Source: GAS188 sp963713805
Lineage (GTDB): Bacteria > Pseudomonadota > Alphaproteobacteria > Rhizobiales > Beijerinckiaceae
Assembly: GCA_963713805.1 (NCBI GenBank)
Contig: CAVQNF010000036.1
Span: 258,305 to 322,304, forward strand
Direction: 5' to 3'
Length of the DNA: 64,000 nucleotides
Positions within the stretch are counted from its first letter, which is position 1; every line of letters starts with the position of its first letter. Under the pieces are notes generated by a model. That model saw nothing but the letters and a program-made list of their open reading frames with translations. It ran no database searches and was not told the DNA's origin. Shown piece by piece: positions 1 to 9,936 of the stretch. The position numbers and the translations under genes are program-made.

Positions 1-494
1 CGTGAAGACGACGTCGACCTTGCCGTTCGGCAGATCGACCACGCGCACCGACACATCGGCATGACCGCGGCCCTGCTGGCGTAGAGGTCCTTGACGCGCT
101 GCACGTCGGCGTCGACCACGGCCTGGCTGAAAGGCCCGCGCGATTTCGACAGGACGGTCAATTCGAGCGTATCGGTCTTGAGCTTGTTGTTGCCCTCGAA
201 GACCACGCGCGAGATCTGGCTCTTGGCATTGATGGTGACGACGAGATTGCTCCCCTGGCGAGTGACCGTCGATCCTGGAAAGAAACCGACCTTGTCGAGC
301 TCGGCCTTGGCGGCCGCCGGATCGAGCAGATTGCCGTCGCGGGTCACATAGGTCTTGACCTGCTCGGGGTCGACATTGGCATTGCCGCGCACGATCACCT
401 GCTGCGCCAAGGCGGGCAGGGCCGCACAGAGCAGGATCGTCGCGATCGCGGCCGCCCGAAACGCCGGAAGCCGAAGGGAAGCCCAATCAAACAT
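1..494 (-). CDS. bamA: Outer membrane protein assembly factor BamA, N-terminal part, cut by window edge
   Basis: Encodes the first part of BamA, the Omp85-family protein that inserts beta-barrel proteins into the outer membrane with its periplasmic POTRA domains. The start (complement of 492-494) is followed by a signal peptide ending near ALA-QQ, then the first POTRA strand pattern (VIVRGNANVDPEQV) and a second one reading ISRVVFEGNNKL. About 140 codons in, the frame breaks near 75-82. The next frame continues correctly as GHADVSVRVVDLPNG, so a base is probably missing there. The barrel lies beyond the left edge. It sits downstream of rseP on the same strand, the usual order in alphaproteobacteria. 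Identification is firm and completeness is not. Confidence 0.85.
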   Translation of the reverse strand, partial: MFDWASLRLPAFRAAAIATILLCAALPALAQQVIVRGNANVDPEQVKTYVTRDGNLLDPAAAKAELDKVGFFPGSTVTRQGSNLVVTINAKSQISRVVFEGNNKLKTDTLELTVLSKSRGPFSQAVVDADVQRVKDLYASRAAVMPMCRCAWSICRTARSTSSS

Positions 495-815
495 CGTCCG
501 CCACCGCTCTAGCCAATTAAGCACGCCCGTTCCCCGGGATTCTCTTCCCTGCCCTTCTATCGGGTTTCCAAGCCAGCGCAATCGCTTCGCAGCGTTAAGG
601 GGATATTTATCGCGAAGGCGTGACCCCAAGGCAACGCCTCGCAAAAAGCCCCAAAATGGCGGGTTTTTCAACCGGGCGCCGATGGGCGCGCGAGGAAGCC
701 TCGCGCTCGAGCGATCGCTAGCGAGCTCGAGGCAAACCGCGCTCCCCGGATTCTCTGCGCCGGCCCGCTTGGAAGCGCAGGCGCTTCGCACGCGCAAGCT
801 TCGAATCGGCGAGGC
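495..815. other. Intergenic stretch between rseP and bamA
   Basis: About 320 bases with no gene I can support. The open frames crossing it are extensions of shadow frames with arginine-rich composition. It must hold the 5' leader of bamA on the minus strand, but I see no clear promoter or terminator hairpin. Confidence 0.4.
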
Positions 816-1958
816 TCAGGAGGTGTAGATTCGCCACACGTCGTTGAAGGTGACGAACAGCATCAGGGCCACGACGAAGGCGAGGCCCATGCGAAAGCCC
901 ATCTCCTGCGTGCGGTCGCTCAAGGGGCGTCCGCGCGAGCCTTCGATGGCGAAGAACAGCAAATGGCCCCCGTCGAGAAGTGGAATCGGGAACAGGTTGA
1001 TGAGCCCGACCGAAACGGACATCCAGGCCATGAAGTTGAACAGAGGAACGAGGCCCCAGCTCGCCACCACGCCGACCGCCTGACCAATGCCGAGCGGGCC
1101 CGAGAGCTGCGAAGCCGACTCGCGGCCCATGAGCATGCCGGCCACATAGGACAAGGTTTTCTCGACGAAGCCGAAGGTTTCCGAGAGCCCGCTGCCGACC
1201 GCACCGAGGAGAGAGGGGTAGGTGTAATGAAGGTCGCTCGGATCGGTCGAGGGGCGCACGCCGAGGAGGCCGATGCTCTGGCGGCCGAAGGGCGTCTTCA
1301 CATCCGTGAGCACCGGGGTCGCAACGAGCGTGACGTCCTGCCCCTGGCGCTCGACGACGAAGGTCAGGGGCTTGCCCGGATGGGTGCTGACGACCTGCTG
1401 CAGCTCGGAGAAGCCCGGAATCGCCTGTCCGTCGACCTTGAGCACGAGGTCTCCCGGAAGGAAGCCCGCCGCGGCGGCGGCGCTCGAGGGCTCGATGCGC
1501 TCGATGCGCGGGGTGAGCGTCTGCTTGCCGTAAAAATAGGCCGTCGCCGAGAAGATCGAGATCGCCAGGATGAAATTTGCCGCGGGCCCGGCCGCCACGA
1601 TCAAAGCGCGCGCCCACACCGGTTGGGCCGGCAGGCTCTTGCGCCGCATTTCGGGCGACATTTTCGCGAGCGCGGCTTCGTCCGGCAGGCCGGCCGCGTT
1701 CTGATCGCCATAGAATTTGACGTAGCCGCCGAGCGGCACGGCGGCGATGCGCCAGCGGGTGCCTTTTCGATCGTTGAAGCCGAAGAGCTCCGGGCCGAAG
1801 CCCAACGAAAACGTCCAGACGCCCACCCCGCACCATCGGCCCACGATGAAATGGCCGAATTCATGCACGAACACCACGATGCCGAGCACGAAAAGGAAGG
1901 GGATGATGTTGCCGATCAGAATGTGCATCAACGTCGTCCCGAGGGAGAGAAGGATCAT
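816..1958 (-). CDS. rseP: RIP metalloprotease RseP (site-2 protease)
   Basis: Inner-membrane zinc protease of the S2P/M50 family that cuts membrane-anchored regulators such as anti-sigma factors and leftover signal peptides. The 380-residue product has HEFGH at residues 32-36 in the first membrane segment, a PDZ region around residues 150-220 (GFLPGDLVLKVDG), and the late LLDGGH motif that supplies the third zinc ligand. The ATG at 1958 was chosen because AAGGA lies seven bases upstream. The open frame itself runs back into cdsA, but residues before this start are not family-like. It is intact, unlike most neighbours. It lies between cdsA and bamA; the dxr gene usually found between cdsA and rseP is absent. 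Confidence 0.95.
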   Translation of the reverse strand: MILLSLGTTLMHILIGNIIPFLFVLGIVVFVHEFGHFIVGRWCGVGVWTFSLGFGPELFGFNDRKGTRWRIAAVPLGGYVKFYGDQNAAGLPDEAALAKMSPEMRRKSLPAQPVWARALIVAAGPAANFILAISIFSATAYFYGKQTLTPRIERIEPSSAAAAAGFLPGDLVLKVDGQAIPGFSELQQVVSTHPGKPLTFVVERQGQDVTLVATPVLTDVKTPFGRQSIGLLGVRPSTDPSDLHYTYPSLLGAVGSGLSETFGFVEKTLSYVAGMLMGRESASQLSGPLGIGQAVGVVASWGLVPLFNFMAWMSVSVGLINLFPIPLLDGGHLLFFAIEGSRGRPLSDRTQEMGFRMGLAFVVALMLFVTFNDVWRIYTS

Positions 1959-2155
1959 GTCAGGTCCTTGGTGTCGCTCGAATATGGCAAGATCACGCCC
2001 AAAAGCCGATCGGGCATCCGGGGCACGGCGAAGGCGAAAGCGGCGCTTAACGAATTGTTGAGCATAAAATCGCAAGCCCGCGCGGCGCCCGCAAGTCCGC
2101 CAAAGGAGTAGGCTGAAAACATGGTGAATCCGCGAGCGGCGGCCCCAATGAGGGC

Positions 2156-2978
2156 TCAGCCGGTCACGCGGAGCGTCACCGCGACGATCAGCGATGCCAA
2201 GGCAAACCCATCGAGCCGGTCCATGAAACCGCCATGTCCGGGAATGAGTTGGCTCGAATCCTTCACGCTGAATTTTCGCTTGAGCGCAGATTCGAAGAGA
2301 TCGCCGGCATGCACGGCAAGGCTCGCGACCAGGCTCACGGCGAGAACCGTCGGCGACGCAAGCCCGGGCACCGCCAGGAGGATATTGAGGAGCATCGCGA
2401 CGCCAACGCCGACGACCGTCCCTCCGACGAGGCCCGACCAGGTCTTCTTGGGGCTGATCTTCGGCCAGAGCTTCGGCCCGCCGAGGGCGCGGCCGACGAA
2501 GAAGGCGCCAATATCGGTGGCCCAGACCACGCCATAAAGCCAGAGCGTCAAGGCGAGGCCGTGCACGGGCTGGGATCGCAAGAGGATCACGGGAAGAGCG
2601 ACGCAGGCTGCATAGGCGAGGCCCGCCGCGGCGAGGAAGCCCTTCCTCCTTCCGCTGCGCGCTGGCCATCACGCCGGCGCCGACGAGAAGAAGCGCGGCA
2701 AGCCCGACAAGGAGAGATGTGCGCTCGGCACCGAGCGCCGCGCCCGTCAAGCCGACGGCGCCGAGCGCGGTACCCGTGCCGAGGGGACGATAGCCGATCA
2801 TCGCCAGGAATTCGGCGAAGAAGAAGACCGCGGCCACGGCCCAGACGAGGGCGAAAACCACGCCGCCGAGCAGGGTTGCGCCGAGCGCCAGCAAGGCGAG
2901 GCCGAGCGCAGAGGCTACGCGTGAAGCGAGTTCATGTTCTGCGAGGCGCGCGAGGAAGGTTCGTTCGGCGTCCCTCAA
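2156..2978 (-). CDS. cdsA: Phosphatidate cytidylyltransferase (frameshifted as sequenced)
   Basis: Makes CDP-diacylglycerol from phosphatidate and CTP, the branch point of phospholipid synthesis, in the inner membrane. Hydrophobic helices fill the first part. The C-terminal part carries the CDP-transferase signature with SALKR, KDSS and PGHGG-MDR. The two halves are in different frames that join near 2643, where removing one base gives a continuous protein. The start is a TTG at 2978 that overlaps the uppS stop (TTGA), suggesting translational coupling. About 200 bases of non-coding sequence separate it from rseP. Confidence 0.9.
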
Positions 2979-3736
2979 GCGCGTTCCTTCAAGGAAGGAG
3001 CTCGCGAGGCCAGTCCGCCGAAGCGCCGGTCACGCCCCCTGAATTCGTTGATGGCCGCCTTGAGGGCGGAGCGGTCGAAATCAGGCCACAGCACGGGCAT
3101 GAAGACGAGCTCGGCATAGGCGGATTGCCACAACAGGAAGTTCGACAGCCTCTGCTCGCCGGAGGTGCGAATGAGAAGATCGGGATCGGGAATGCCCGTG
3201 GTCTCGAGGAAGGCCTCGAACCTGGTCTCGTCGAGCGCGGCGGGCTCGACCGCCCCCCTGAGCGCCGCATCGGCGACCGCGCGCGCGGCGGCCAGGATCT
3301 CCTGCCTGGCGCCGTAGTTGAAAGCGACGACGAGAGTGAGCCCGCCGTTGTCGCGCGTGAGGTTTTCCGCCTCGCCGAGAAGGCCGGCGATATCCGGCGG
3401 CAGGCCGTCCCTCGAGCCGATGAAGCGCACCTTGACGGCGCGCGCGTGCAAATCGGCGAGATCGCGGCGAACGAAGATGCGCAACAGGCCGAAGAGATCG
3501 CCGATTTCCTCCACCGGCCGGCGCCAGTTCTCGGAGGAAAAGCTGTAGATCGTGAGCCAGCGGATATCGAGCTCGATCGCGGCACGCACGGTGCGCCGCA
3601 GCGCCTCGACGCCACGCCGATGCCCCTCGAGCCGCGGCAGGCCGCGCTTCGCGGCCCAGCGGCCGTTGCCGTCCATGATGATCGCCACATGGCGCGGGAC
3701 GTCCTGGGATTCATCGCCCGCAACGTGGTCTTGCAT
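2975..3736 (-). CDS. uppS: Isoprenyl transferase (undecaprenyl diphosphate synthase)
   Basis: Cis-prenyltransferase that extends farnesyl diphosphate to undecaprenyl diphosphate, the lipid carrier for peptidoglycan and surface glycans. The 253-residue protein has the catalytic Asp in IIMDGNGRW (residues 20-27), FSSENW, and the C-terminal RTSGE and LLWQSAYAE blocks. The frame is open back to 3898, but the extra 54 residues do not resemble the family, so I prefer the ATG at 3736. The stop overlaps the cdsA start. Length fits the family (about 240-255). Confidence 0.95.
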   Translation of the reverse strand: MQDHVAGDESQDVPRHVAIIMDGNGRWAAKRGLPRLEGHRRGVEALRRTVRAAIELDIRWLTIYSFSSENWRRPVEEIGDLFGLLRIFVRRDLADLHARAVKVRFIGSRDGLPPDIAGLLGEAENLTRDNGGLTLVVAFNYGARQEILAAARAVADAALRGAVEPAALDETRFEAFLETTGIPDPDLLIRTSGEQRLSNFLLWQSAYAELVFMPVLWPDFDRSALKAAINEFRGRDRRFGGLASRAPSLKERA

Positions 3737-3936
3737 GGCAGCTCGGTCCCTTTTCACCGCAAGCCTCTCAACGAGAACCCCGACCGCGACACTCGCGGGA
3801 CCCGGGCCGAATACGCCGATGGTCCGGCCTCGACAACCGGCCACCATCTTCCGAAAGCCCGATCGCGACGGTCGCTTGCGCCGATCGATCTTGCCCACAA
3901 GGGACGCTGAGCATCGCTCTCGACCGATCCACGCGA

Positions 3937-4501
3937 TCAGACCTGCATGATTTCCTTTTCTTTCGTCGCGAGGGCGGCGTCGATCTCCGCGATCACCTGA
4001 TCCGTCGCCTTCTGCACCTGGTCGTGATGGCGTGCCACATCGTCCTCGGCGATCGCCTTCTCCTTCTCGAGCTTCTTGATCAGGTCCATGCCTTCACGGC
4101 GCACATGGCGGACGGCGACGCGGGCCTCTTCGGCGTATTTATGGGCGATCTTCACCATCTCCTTGCGCCGCTGCTCGTTGAGCTCGGGAATTCGAATGCG
4201 CAGAATCTGACCTTCGACCGTCGGACTCAACCCGAGATTGGCGTTGCGGATGGCCTTGTCCACCGCGGCGACCATCGACTTGTCCCAGACCTGAACCGAA
4301 AGCATGCGCGGACTCGGGCACGCTGATCGTCGCCACCTGATTGATGGGCATGTGGGAGCCGTAGGCTTCGACGCTCACCGGCTCGATCAGGCTCGCGGAG
4401 GCGCGGCCAGTGCGCAGCCCACCGAGCTCATGTCGGAAGGATTGCGTGGCGCCTTGCATGCGCCGCTTCAATTCGGCAACGTCGAGGGGTGGGGTCGGCA
4501 T
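3937..4501 (-). CDS. frr: Ribosome recycling factor (frameshifted as sequenced)
   Basis: Cytosolic factor that, with EF-G, splits post-termination ribosomes. The N-terminal half (from 4501) reads SFRHELGGLRTGRAS, the typical core of helix 1. The frame breaks near 4313, and removing one base continues as PRMLSVQVWDKSMV and the long helical C-terminus ending KEKEIMQV. Joined, it is about 187 residues, close to the usual 185. It follows pyrH and precedes uppS on the same strand, the classical pyrH-frr-uppS-cdsA order. Essentiality of frr argues that the break is a sequencing error. Confidence 0.93.
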
Positions 4502-4559
4502 GGCGTTCCTGTCCTTTCAACGGCTGCTTCGGCGCGAGACGCAGCAGGTGTCTTGCCGC

Positions 4560-5300
4560 TCACGGCCTGACGCGGGTCGAGGGACGCCGCCCGCAGAGCG
4601 CGTCGGCGATGGCGTGCTCGCCCGAAAGCGCCGCGACGATTATCGACAAGCGCGCCTCGCGGGCAAGGGCGAATGCGGCCGTGTCCATGATCTTGAGGTC
4701 GCGTGCGATCGCCTCGGCGTGGCTGAGCTCGTCGAAACGCGTCGCCTTCGGGTCCGTCCGCGGGTCGGCCGAATAGACGCCGTCGACCTGCGTCGCCTTC
4801 ACCACGAGATCGCAGGACAATTCGGCCGCTCGCAGCACGGCTGCCGTGTCCGTGGTGAAATAGGGATTGCCGGTGCCGCCCCCGAGCACGACGATGCGGC
4901 CGCGGCTGAGATGATCGCCCGCCTGCTGGCGCGAGTAGGATTTGCAGATGGAGGGCGCCGGCACCGCCGACTGGGTCCTCGCCGGAAAACCGAGCGATTC
5001 GAGCGCGCCTTCGAGGGCAAGCGCGTTCATGAGGGTCGCCAGCATGCCGATCGAGTCGCCGCGGGCGCGATCGATCCCCTGCTCCAGCCCCTTGATGCCC
5101 CGGAAGAAGTTTCCACCCCCGACAACCACCGCGACCTGATTGCCGCCGGCGTGCACGGCACCGAGATCGCGTGCGATGCGCGCGACGGTCGGCGGATCGA
5201 GGCCGAATGCCCCCTCCCCCGCCAAAGCCTCGCCCGAGAGCTTGATCAGAATGCGTGAGCTTCGATCGGGTGAGCGCGGTTCGGCCTTCTCGATTTGCAT
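4560..5300 (-). CDS. pyrH: UMP kinase
   Basis: Phosphorylates UMP to UDP in pyrimidine nucleotide synthesis; amino-acid-kinase fold, normally hexameric and regulated by GTP and UTP. ILIKLSGEALAGE near the N-terminus and VVVGGGNFFRG are the phosphate-binding loops; VDGVYSADPRTDP is the conserved C-terminal block. I chose the ATG at 5300 (246 residues); an in-frame ATG at 5351 would add 17 residues without family likeness. rpsB and tsf, often upstream of pyrH, are not here: a divergent mazG lies upstream. Confidence 0.95.
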   Translation of the reverse strand: MQIEKAEPRSPDRSSRILIKLSGEALAGEGAFGLDPPTVARIARDLGAVHAGGNQVAVVVGGGNFFRGIKGLEQGIDRARGDSIGMLATLMNALALEGALESLGFPARTQSAVPAPSICKSYSRQQAGDHLSRGRIVVLGGGTGNPYFTTDTAAVLRAAELSCDLVVKATQVDGVYSADPRTDPKATRFDELSHAEAIARDLKIMDTAAFALAREARLSIIVAALSGEHAIADALCGRRPSTRVRP

Positions 5301-5512
5301 GTCGCGCCACCCTCGATGTTTCGCGGCCGGCTTGTGCCAAAGACGAGGCAATGTGGCAAGGCGCCGCGCTGGCTCCGACTGGATCGGGACATAGGGGAGA
5401 TGTTCGGACCGGCGGAACGCGGCATTGACCTGCCGAGCTCGATCCGCGCCAAAGCCTGGACGACGAGGCCCGCTTGGATAAAGCTCGGGCTTTATTGCGC
5501 ATGAGGTGCGGG

Positions 5513-6400
5513 ATGGATGACGAGGCCGCGGGGACGGGACCGGCGGACGCGACGCGGGCCGGCGGCGAACAGGAGACCGGCGGCTTTGCGCCCTCGCGCG
5601 ACATCACGGCGTTGCTCACGATCATGGCGGCGTTGCGCGACAGGAGAACCGGCTGTCCATGGGATGTCGCGCAGAGCTTCGCCTCGATCGCCCCCTACAC
5701 CATCGAGGAGGCCTATGAGGTCGCGGACGCCATCGCCCAGGGCGATATGCGGGAATTGCGCGAGGAGCTCGGCGATCTTCTGCTCCAGGTCGTGTTTCAT
5801 GCGCAAATGGGAAGCGAGGCGGGTTCGTTCGACTTCGGCGACGTGGTTGAGGCGATCACCGGGAAGCTCATCCGCCGGCACCCGCATGTGTTCGGCGCGA
5901 CGCGCGGCGCCAGGATCGAGGAGGTCAATGCCACCTGGGAGCGGATCAAGCGAGAAGAGAAGGCCCGCAAGAACGCGAGCCATCCCGCGTCCCCGGCCGC
6001 TACGGCGAGCCTTCTCGACGGCGTCGCCCTCGCCTTGCCGGCGCTCACCCGCGCCGAAAAGCTGCAGTCGCGCGCCGCACGCGTCGGTTTCGACTGGGGA
6101 ACCCCCGAGCCCATCCTCGCGAAGCTCCGCGAGGAGATCGCGGAATGCGAGGCAGCGCTTGCCTCGGGCAACGAAGCGGAGATCGTCGACGAGATCGGCG
6201 ATCTCCTGTTCACCGCCGCCAATCTCGCGCGGCGTCTCGGCGTCGATCCGGAAGCAGCGACGCGCGGCGCGAACGCGAAATTCGAGCGCCGTTTTCGCGC
6301 CATGGAGGCGGAGGCCTCGCGCGCGGGCCGCGAGATGAAGACGATGAGCCTCGACGAGCTCGAGGCGCTCTGGGTCGCCGCCAAGCAACGCGTCGGGTAG
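5513..6400 (+). CDS. mazG: Nucleoside triphosphate pyrophosphohydrolase MazG
   Basis: Hydrolyses (d)NTPs to the monophosphate and pyrophosphate, a house-cleaning enzyme. Two MazG domains are visible. The first has EEAYEVADAI followed by REELGDLLLQ; the second has REEIAECEAAL followed by DEIGDLLFTA, giving the Mg-binding ExxE-12-ExxD pattern in both. The TGCPWD block near the N-terminus is typical. I chose the ATG at 5513, preceded by GAGG; in-frame ATGs at 5474 and 5501 are possible. It is divergent from pyrH and intact. Confidence 0.93.
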   Translation: MDDEAAGTGPADATRAGGEQETGGFAPSRDITALLTIMAALRDRRTGCPWDVAQSFASIAPYTIEEAYEVADAIAQGDMRELREELGDLLLQVVFHAQMGSEAGSFDFGDVVEAITGKLIRRHPHVFGATRGARIEEVNATWERIKREEKARKNASHPASPAATASLLDGVALALPALTRAEKLQSRAARVGFDWGTPEPILAKLREEIAECEAALASGNEAEIVDEIGDLLFTAANLARRLGVDPEAATRGANAKFERRFRAMEAEASRAGREMKTMSLDELEALWVAAKQRVG

Positions 6401-6560
6401 GCAAGAGGTCTCGCGCGACACCATTGAGCTTGCTGTGCGATCAAGGCGCACCTTGCGGGTTTTTATGGTGATCGCGCGCCCGCATTGATGCCCGAGCCGG
6501 CATGCCCTAACTTCCCGCGCGCGCTTGGACTGAAAAAGCGACCAGGGAGGTATGGGGCAA

Positions 6561-7895
6561 ATGACGGACATCGCGAGCGGGGCTCTCTTGCAGGCCGGAT
6601 CGGAGCCGATCGACTACGCCGATATGCGCCGGCGAGTGAAGGCGATCTTCATCGGCTCGATCGGCAATCTCGTCGAATGGTATGATTTCTACGCCTATGC
6701 CGCCTTCCAGCTTTATTTCGCCGCGGCCTTTTTTCCGAACGGCGATGCCGTGTCGCAGCAGCTCAGCGCCGCGACCTTGTTCGCGGCGGCCTTCCTCGTA
6801 AGGCCACTCGGCGGCTGGCTGTTCGGCCACCTCGCCGATCGCCATGGCCGACGCCTGTCGCTGATGCTTTCGGTGCTCATGATGTGCTTCGGCTCGCTGA
6901 TGATCGCGGTGACGCCGACCTTCGCTTCGATCGGTGTCATGGCGCCGATCATCCTGGCGTTCGCGCGCATCGTGCAGGGCTTGAGCCTCGGCGGCGAATA
7001 CGGCGCGAGCGCGACGTATTTGAGCGAAGTCGCCGATCCGAAGCGGCGCGGCTTTTATTCGAGCTTTCAATATGTGACGCTGATCGGCGGCCAATTGAGC
7101 GCCCTCCTCGTGCTTCTCATCCTGCAGAAGATTTTCCTGACGAATGACGAGATCAGGGCTTGGGGCTGGCGCATCCCCTTCGTGATCGGCGCGCTGCTCG
7201 CGATCGTGGCGGCGATCATGCGCTCGCAGCTCCAGGAGACGCCGGCTTTCGAGGAGGCGAGGAAGAAGGTCAGGACGACGAGCTCGCTCGCGGCGCTGAT
7301 GTCACATCCACGCGAGGTGTTCCTCGTGATCGGCCTCACGCTCGGGGGCACCGCCGCGTTCTATACGTTCACCGTCTATATGCAGACCTTCCTCAAGCTT
7401 TCCGTCGGCCTCGACGACGACACGACGACCTTGGTCGCGGCCGGCTCGCTGATCTTCGCGATGGTGCTGCAGCCGCTCTACGGCTTCATCTCCGATCACA
7501 TCGGGCGCCGCCCGGTGCTCACCTGGTTCGGCGTCTGCGGCGTCGTCTTCACCTACGCGCTGCTCGCGGGAATCCAGGGAACGAAGAATGGCTTCGGCGC
7601 CTTATGCCTGATCTGCTTCGCCTGGATCATCGTCGCCGGCTACACCTCGATCAATGCCATCGTGAAGGCCGAGCTGTTCCCGACCCTCGTTCGAGCGACC
7701 GGGGTCGGCGTCCCCTACGCGCTCACCGTGTCGATTTTCGGCGGCACCGCGCAGGCGGTGGCCTTGTGGTTCAAGAGCATCGGCCACGAAACCTGGTTCT
7801 ACTGGTATCTGACGGGCTGCATCTTCATCTCGCTCCTCGTCTACACGTCGATGCGCGACACGAAGCTCGCCTCCGCGATGGAGCGGCATGAGTGA
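6561..7895 (+). CDS. MFS metabolite:H+ symporter (MHS family, KgtP/ShiA-like)
   Basis: Twelve-helix proton symporter of the MHS branch of the major facilitator superfamily, whose members import alpha-ketoglutarate, shikimate, citrate or proline/betaine. Seen: GNLVEWYDFYAY at the first helix (the hallmark of this branch), GHLADRHGRR in loop 2-3, GLSLGGEYGASATYL in helix 4-5, and a repeat-like DHIGRRP in the second half. The start at 6561 is preferred because GGAGG at 6546-6550 sits ten bases upstream; the ATG at 6552 would be too close. Substrate cannot be read from sequence. It is followed by an acyl-CoA carboxylase subunit, so an organic acid is a fair guess. Confidence 0.88.
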   Translation: MTDIASGALLQAGSEPIDYADMRRRVKAIFIGSIGNLVEWYDFYAYAAFQLYFAAAFFPNGDAVSQQLSAATLFAAAFLVRPLGGWLFGHLADRHGRRLSLMLSVLMMCFGSLMIAVTPTFASIGVMAPIILAFARIVQGLSLGGEYGASATYLSEVADPKRRGFYSSFQYVTLIGGQLSALLVLLILQKIFLTNDEIRAWGWRIPFVIGALLAIVAAIMRSQLQETPAFEEARKKVRTTSSLAALMSHPREVFLVIGLTLGGTAAFYTFTVYMQTFLKLSVGLDDDTTTLVAAGSLIFAMVLQPLYGFISDHIGRRPVLTWFGVCGVVFTYALLAGIQGTKNGFGALCLICFAWIIVAGYTSINAIVKAELFPTLVRATGVGVPYALTVSIFGGTAQAVALWFKSIGHETWFYWYLTGCIFISLLVYTSMRDTKLASAMERHE

Positions 7896-7924
7896 TGCGC
7901 GCCACATGATTTGATCCACCCCAT

Positions 7925-7961
7925 TCGTCCTGGCCGGGCTCGTCCCTGCCATCCACGCCTT
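7925..7961. repeat. Degenerate copy of a rhizobial intergenic palindrome
   Basis: The sequence GGCCGGGCTCGTCCC followed by TGCCATCCACGCC resembles a palindrome I remember as scattered through rhizobial genomes, where both arms (GGCCGGG and CCCGGCC) are perfect. Here one base in the second arm differs. It lies in the 216-base gap between the symporter and mccB. The call is from memory of the family and needs a repeat search. Confidence 0.5.
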
Positions 7962-8111
7962 CTCAGCGCTCCATCGTAAACCGTGGATGAGCCGCCCCTG
8001 CGCGAGCGGCTTTAGCAACGCGAGCACGAGCAATTCGGCCTCGGTCCCTTCCCATTTCGCGGTCGCCACGTCATCTTGCGGCGTCGTTCATTCGATCGGA
8101 GGCCGCAAGCG

Positions 8112-9722
8112 GTGACCATCCTGAAGCCGAAGCTCGAGGCGAATTCGCCCGATCTCGCCGAGAACGCCGCCGAATGGAAGAAGCTCGCAGCGGAGCTTCG
8201 CGCGCGACGGGCCGCGGCTGCCGAGGGCGGGCCGGCCAAGGCACGCGAGCGGCACAAGCGCCGCGGCAAGCTCCTGCCGCGCGAGCGCGTGATGCGGCTT
8301 CTCGATCCGGGCTCGCCCTTTCTCGAAATCGGGCTCCTGGCCGCGAACGGCGTCTATGGCGACGACATCCACGCGGCCGGCATGATCTGCAGGAGTAGGC
8401 CGCGTCGAAGGACGCGAAGTGATGATCGTGTGCAACGATTCCACCATCAAGGGTGGCACCTATTTTCCCCTGACGGTGAAGAAGCATCTGCGCGCCCAGG
8501 AGATCGCGCGCGAGAACCGCCTGCCTTGCGTCTATCTCGTCGATTCGGGCGGCGCCAACTTGCCCCATCAGACGGAGGTCTTTCCCGATCGCGAGCATTT
8601 CGGGCGCATCTTCTACAATCAGGCGAATCTTTCAGCCCTCGGCATTCCGCAAATCGCCGTCGTGATGGGATCGTGCACGGCGGGCGGGGCCTATGTGCCG
8701 GCGATGTCGGACGAGACCATCATCGTGCGAAAGCAGGGCACGATCTTCCTTGCCGGACCTCCCTTGGTGAAGGCGGCGACCGGCGAGGTGGTCTCCGCCG
8801 AAGACCTCGGCGGAGCGGATGTGCATGCCAGGCGATCGGGCGTCGCCGACCATTACGCCATCGATGACGCCCATGCGCTCGCCATCTGCCGGCGCATCCT
8901 CGCCAATCTCAACTCGCGAAAGGAGGTCGACGCCGTCCTTGCCGAGCCGCGCGAGCCCTTGCATGCCCCGAGCGAGCTCGAAGCGATCGTGCCGACCGAT
9001 CTCAAGAAGCAGTATGATCCGCGCGAGATCATCGCGCGCCTCGTCGACGGCTCCGAGTTCGACGAGTTCAAGGCGCTCTATGGCCAGACACTCCTCACCG
9101 GCTTCGCGCAGGCTCAACGGCATTCCGGTCGGCATCCTCGCCAATGCCGGCATCCTGTTTTCCGAAAGCGCGCTGAAGGGCGCGCATTTCATCGAGCTGT
9201 GCTGCCAAAGACGCATTCCGCTCCTCTTCCTGCAGAACATCTCGGGCTTCATGGTGGGACGGGAATATGAAGCGGGGGGCATCGCCAAGGACGGCGCGAA
9301 GCTCGTCACCGCCGTCGCCACGGCGCGCGTGCCGAAGCTCACCTTGATCGTCGGCGGCTCGTACGGTGCCGGCAATTACGGCATGTGCGGGCGCGCCTAT
9401 CAGCCGCGCTTCCTCTTCATGTGGCCCAATGCCCGCATCTCGGTGATGGGGGGCGAACAGGCGGCGAGCGTGCTCGCCACGGTGCGCCGCGACAATCTCG
9501 AGGCGGAAGGGAAAGGCATGGAGCGCGCAGGAGGAGGCCGAGTTCAAGGCCCCGATCCGCGCGAGATACGAGGAGGAAGGCTCCCCCTATTACGCGACCG
9601 CGCGGCTCTGGGACGACGGCATCATCCTGCCCTCGGAGACGCGCACGGTGCTCTCGCTCTCGCTCTCGGCCTGCCTCAACGCGCCGATCGAGGAAACGCG
9701 CTTCGGCGTGTTCAGGATGTAA
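8112..9722 (+). CDS. Acyl-CoA carboxylase carboxyltransferase (beta) subunit, MccB-like; three frame breaks
   Basis: Transfers the carboxyl group from biotin to an acyl-CoA, probably 3-methylcrotonyl-CoA (leucine breakdown). The product begins VTILKPKLEAN from a GTG at 8112. Later blocks are NDSTIKGGTYFPLTVKKHLR, GSCTAGGAYVPAMSDE, FLQNISGFMVGREYEAGG, VGGSYGAGNYGM and MGGEQAASVL. Breaks near 8393, 9112 and 9509 are each repaired by removing one base. Joined length is about 535 residues, the usual size. The biotin-carrying alpha subunit, enoyl hydratase and dehydrogenase that normally accompany MccB are not in the window. A propionyl- or geranyl-CoA specificity cannot be excluded. Confidence 0.85.
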
Positions 9723-9936
9723 GGCGCGCGGGATCGCTGCTCGCCGAGGATGCCGATCCGCTTCTTGGAGGGGTGCGCTCGTGAACACCCCGGCCGCACT
9801 GCATTGGCGTGAGCGAGCCGAAGGCGGGTCATCACGCAACGGCAAGGCCGTGACGCGCCGCGCCCGCTGCTGAGCCATCTCCGCCTTTGCCAACCGAGGC
9901 GAGACGTGGTTCCCTCAGCGCCTCGGAAAAGCGTGC

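Noticed and set aside
963..2111. 382-codon plus-strand open frame over rseP
   Set aside because: Antisense to an intact rseP with HEFGH and PDZ motifs.
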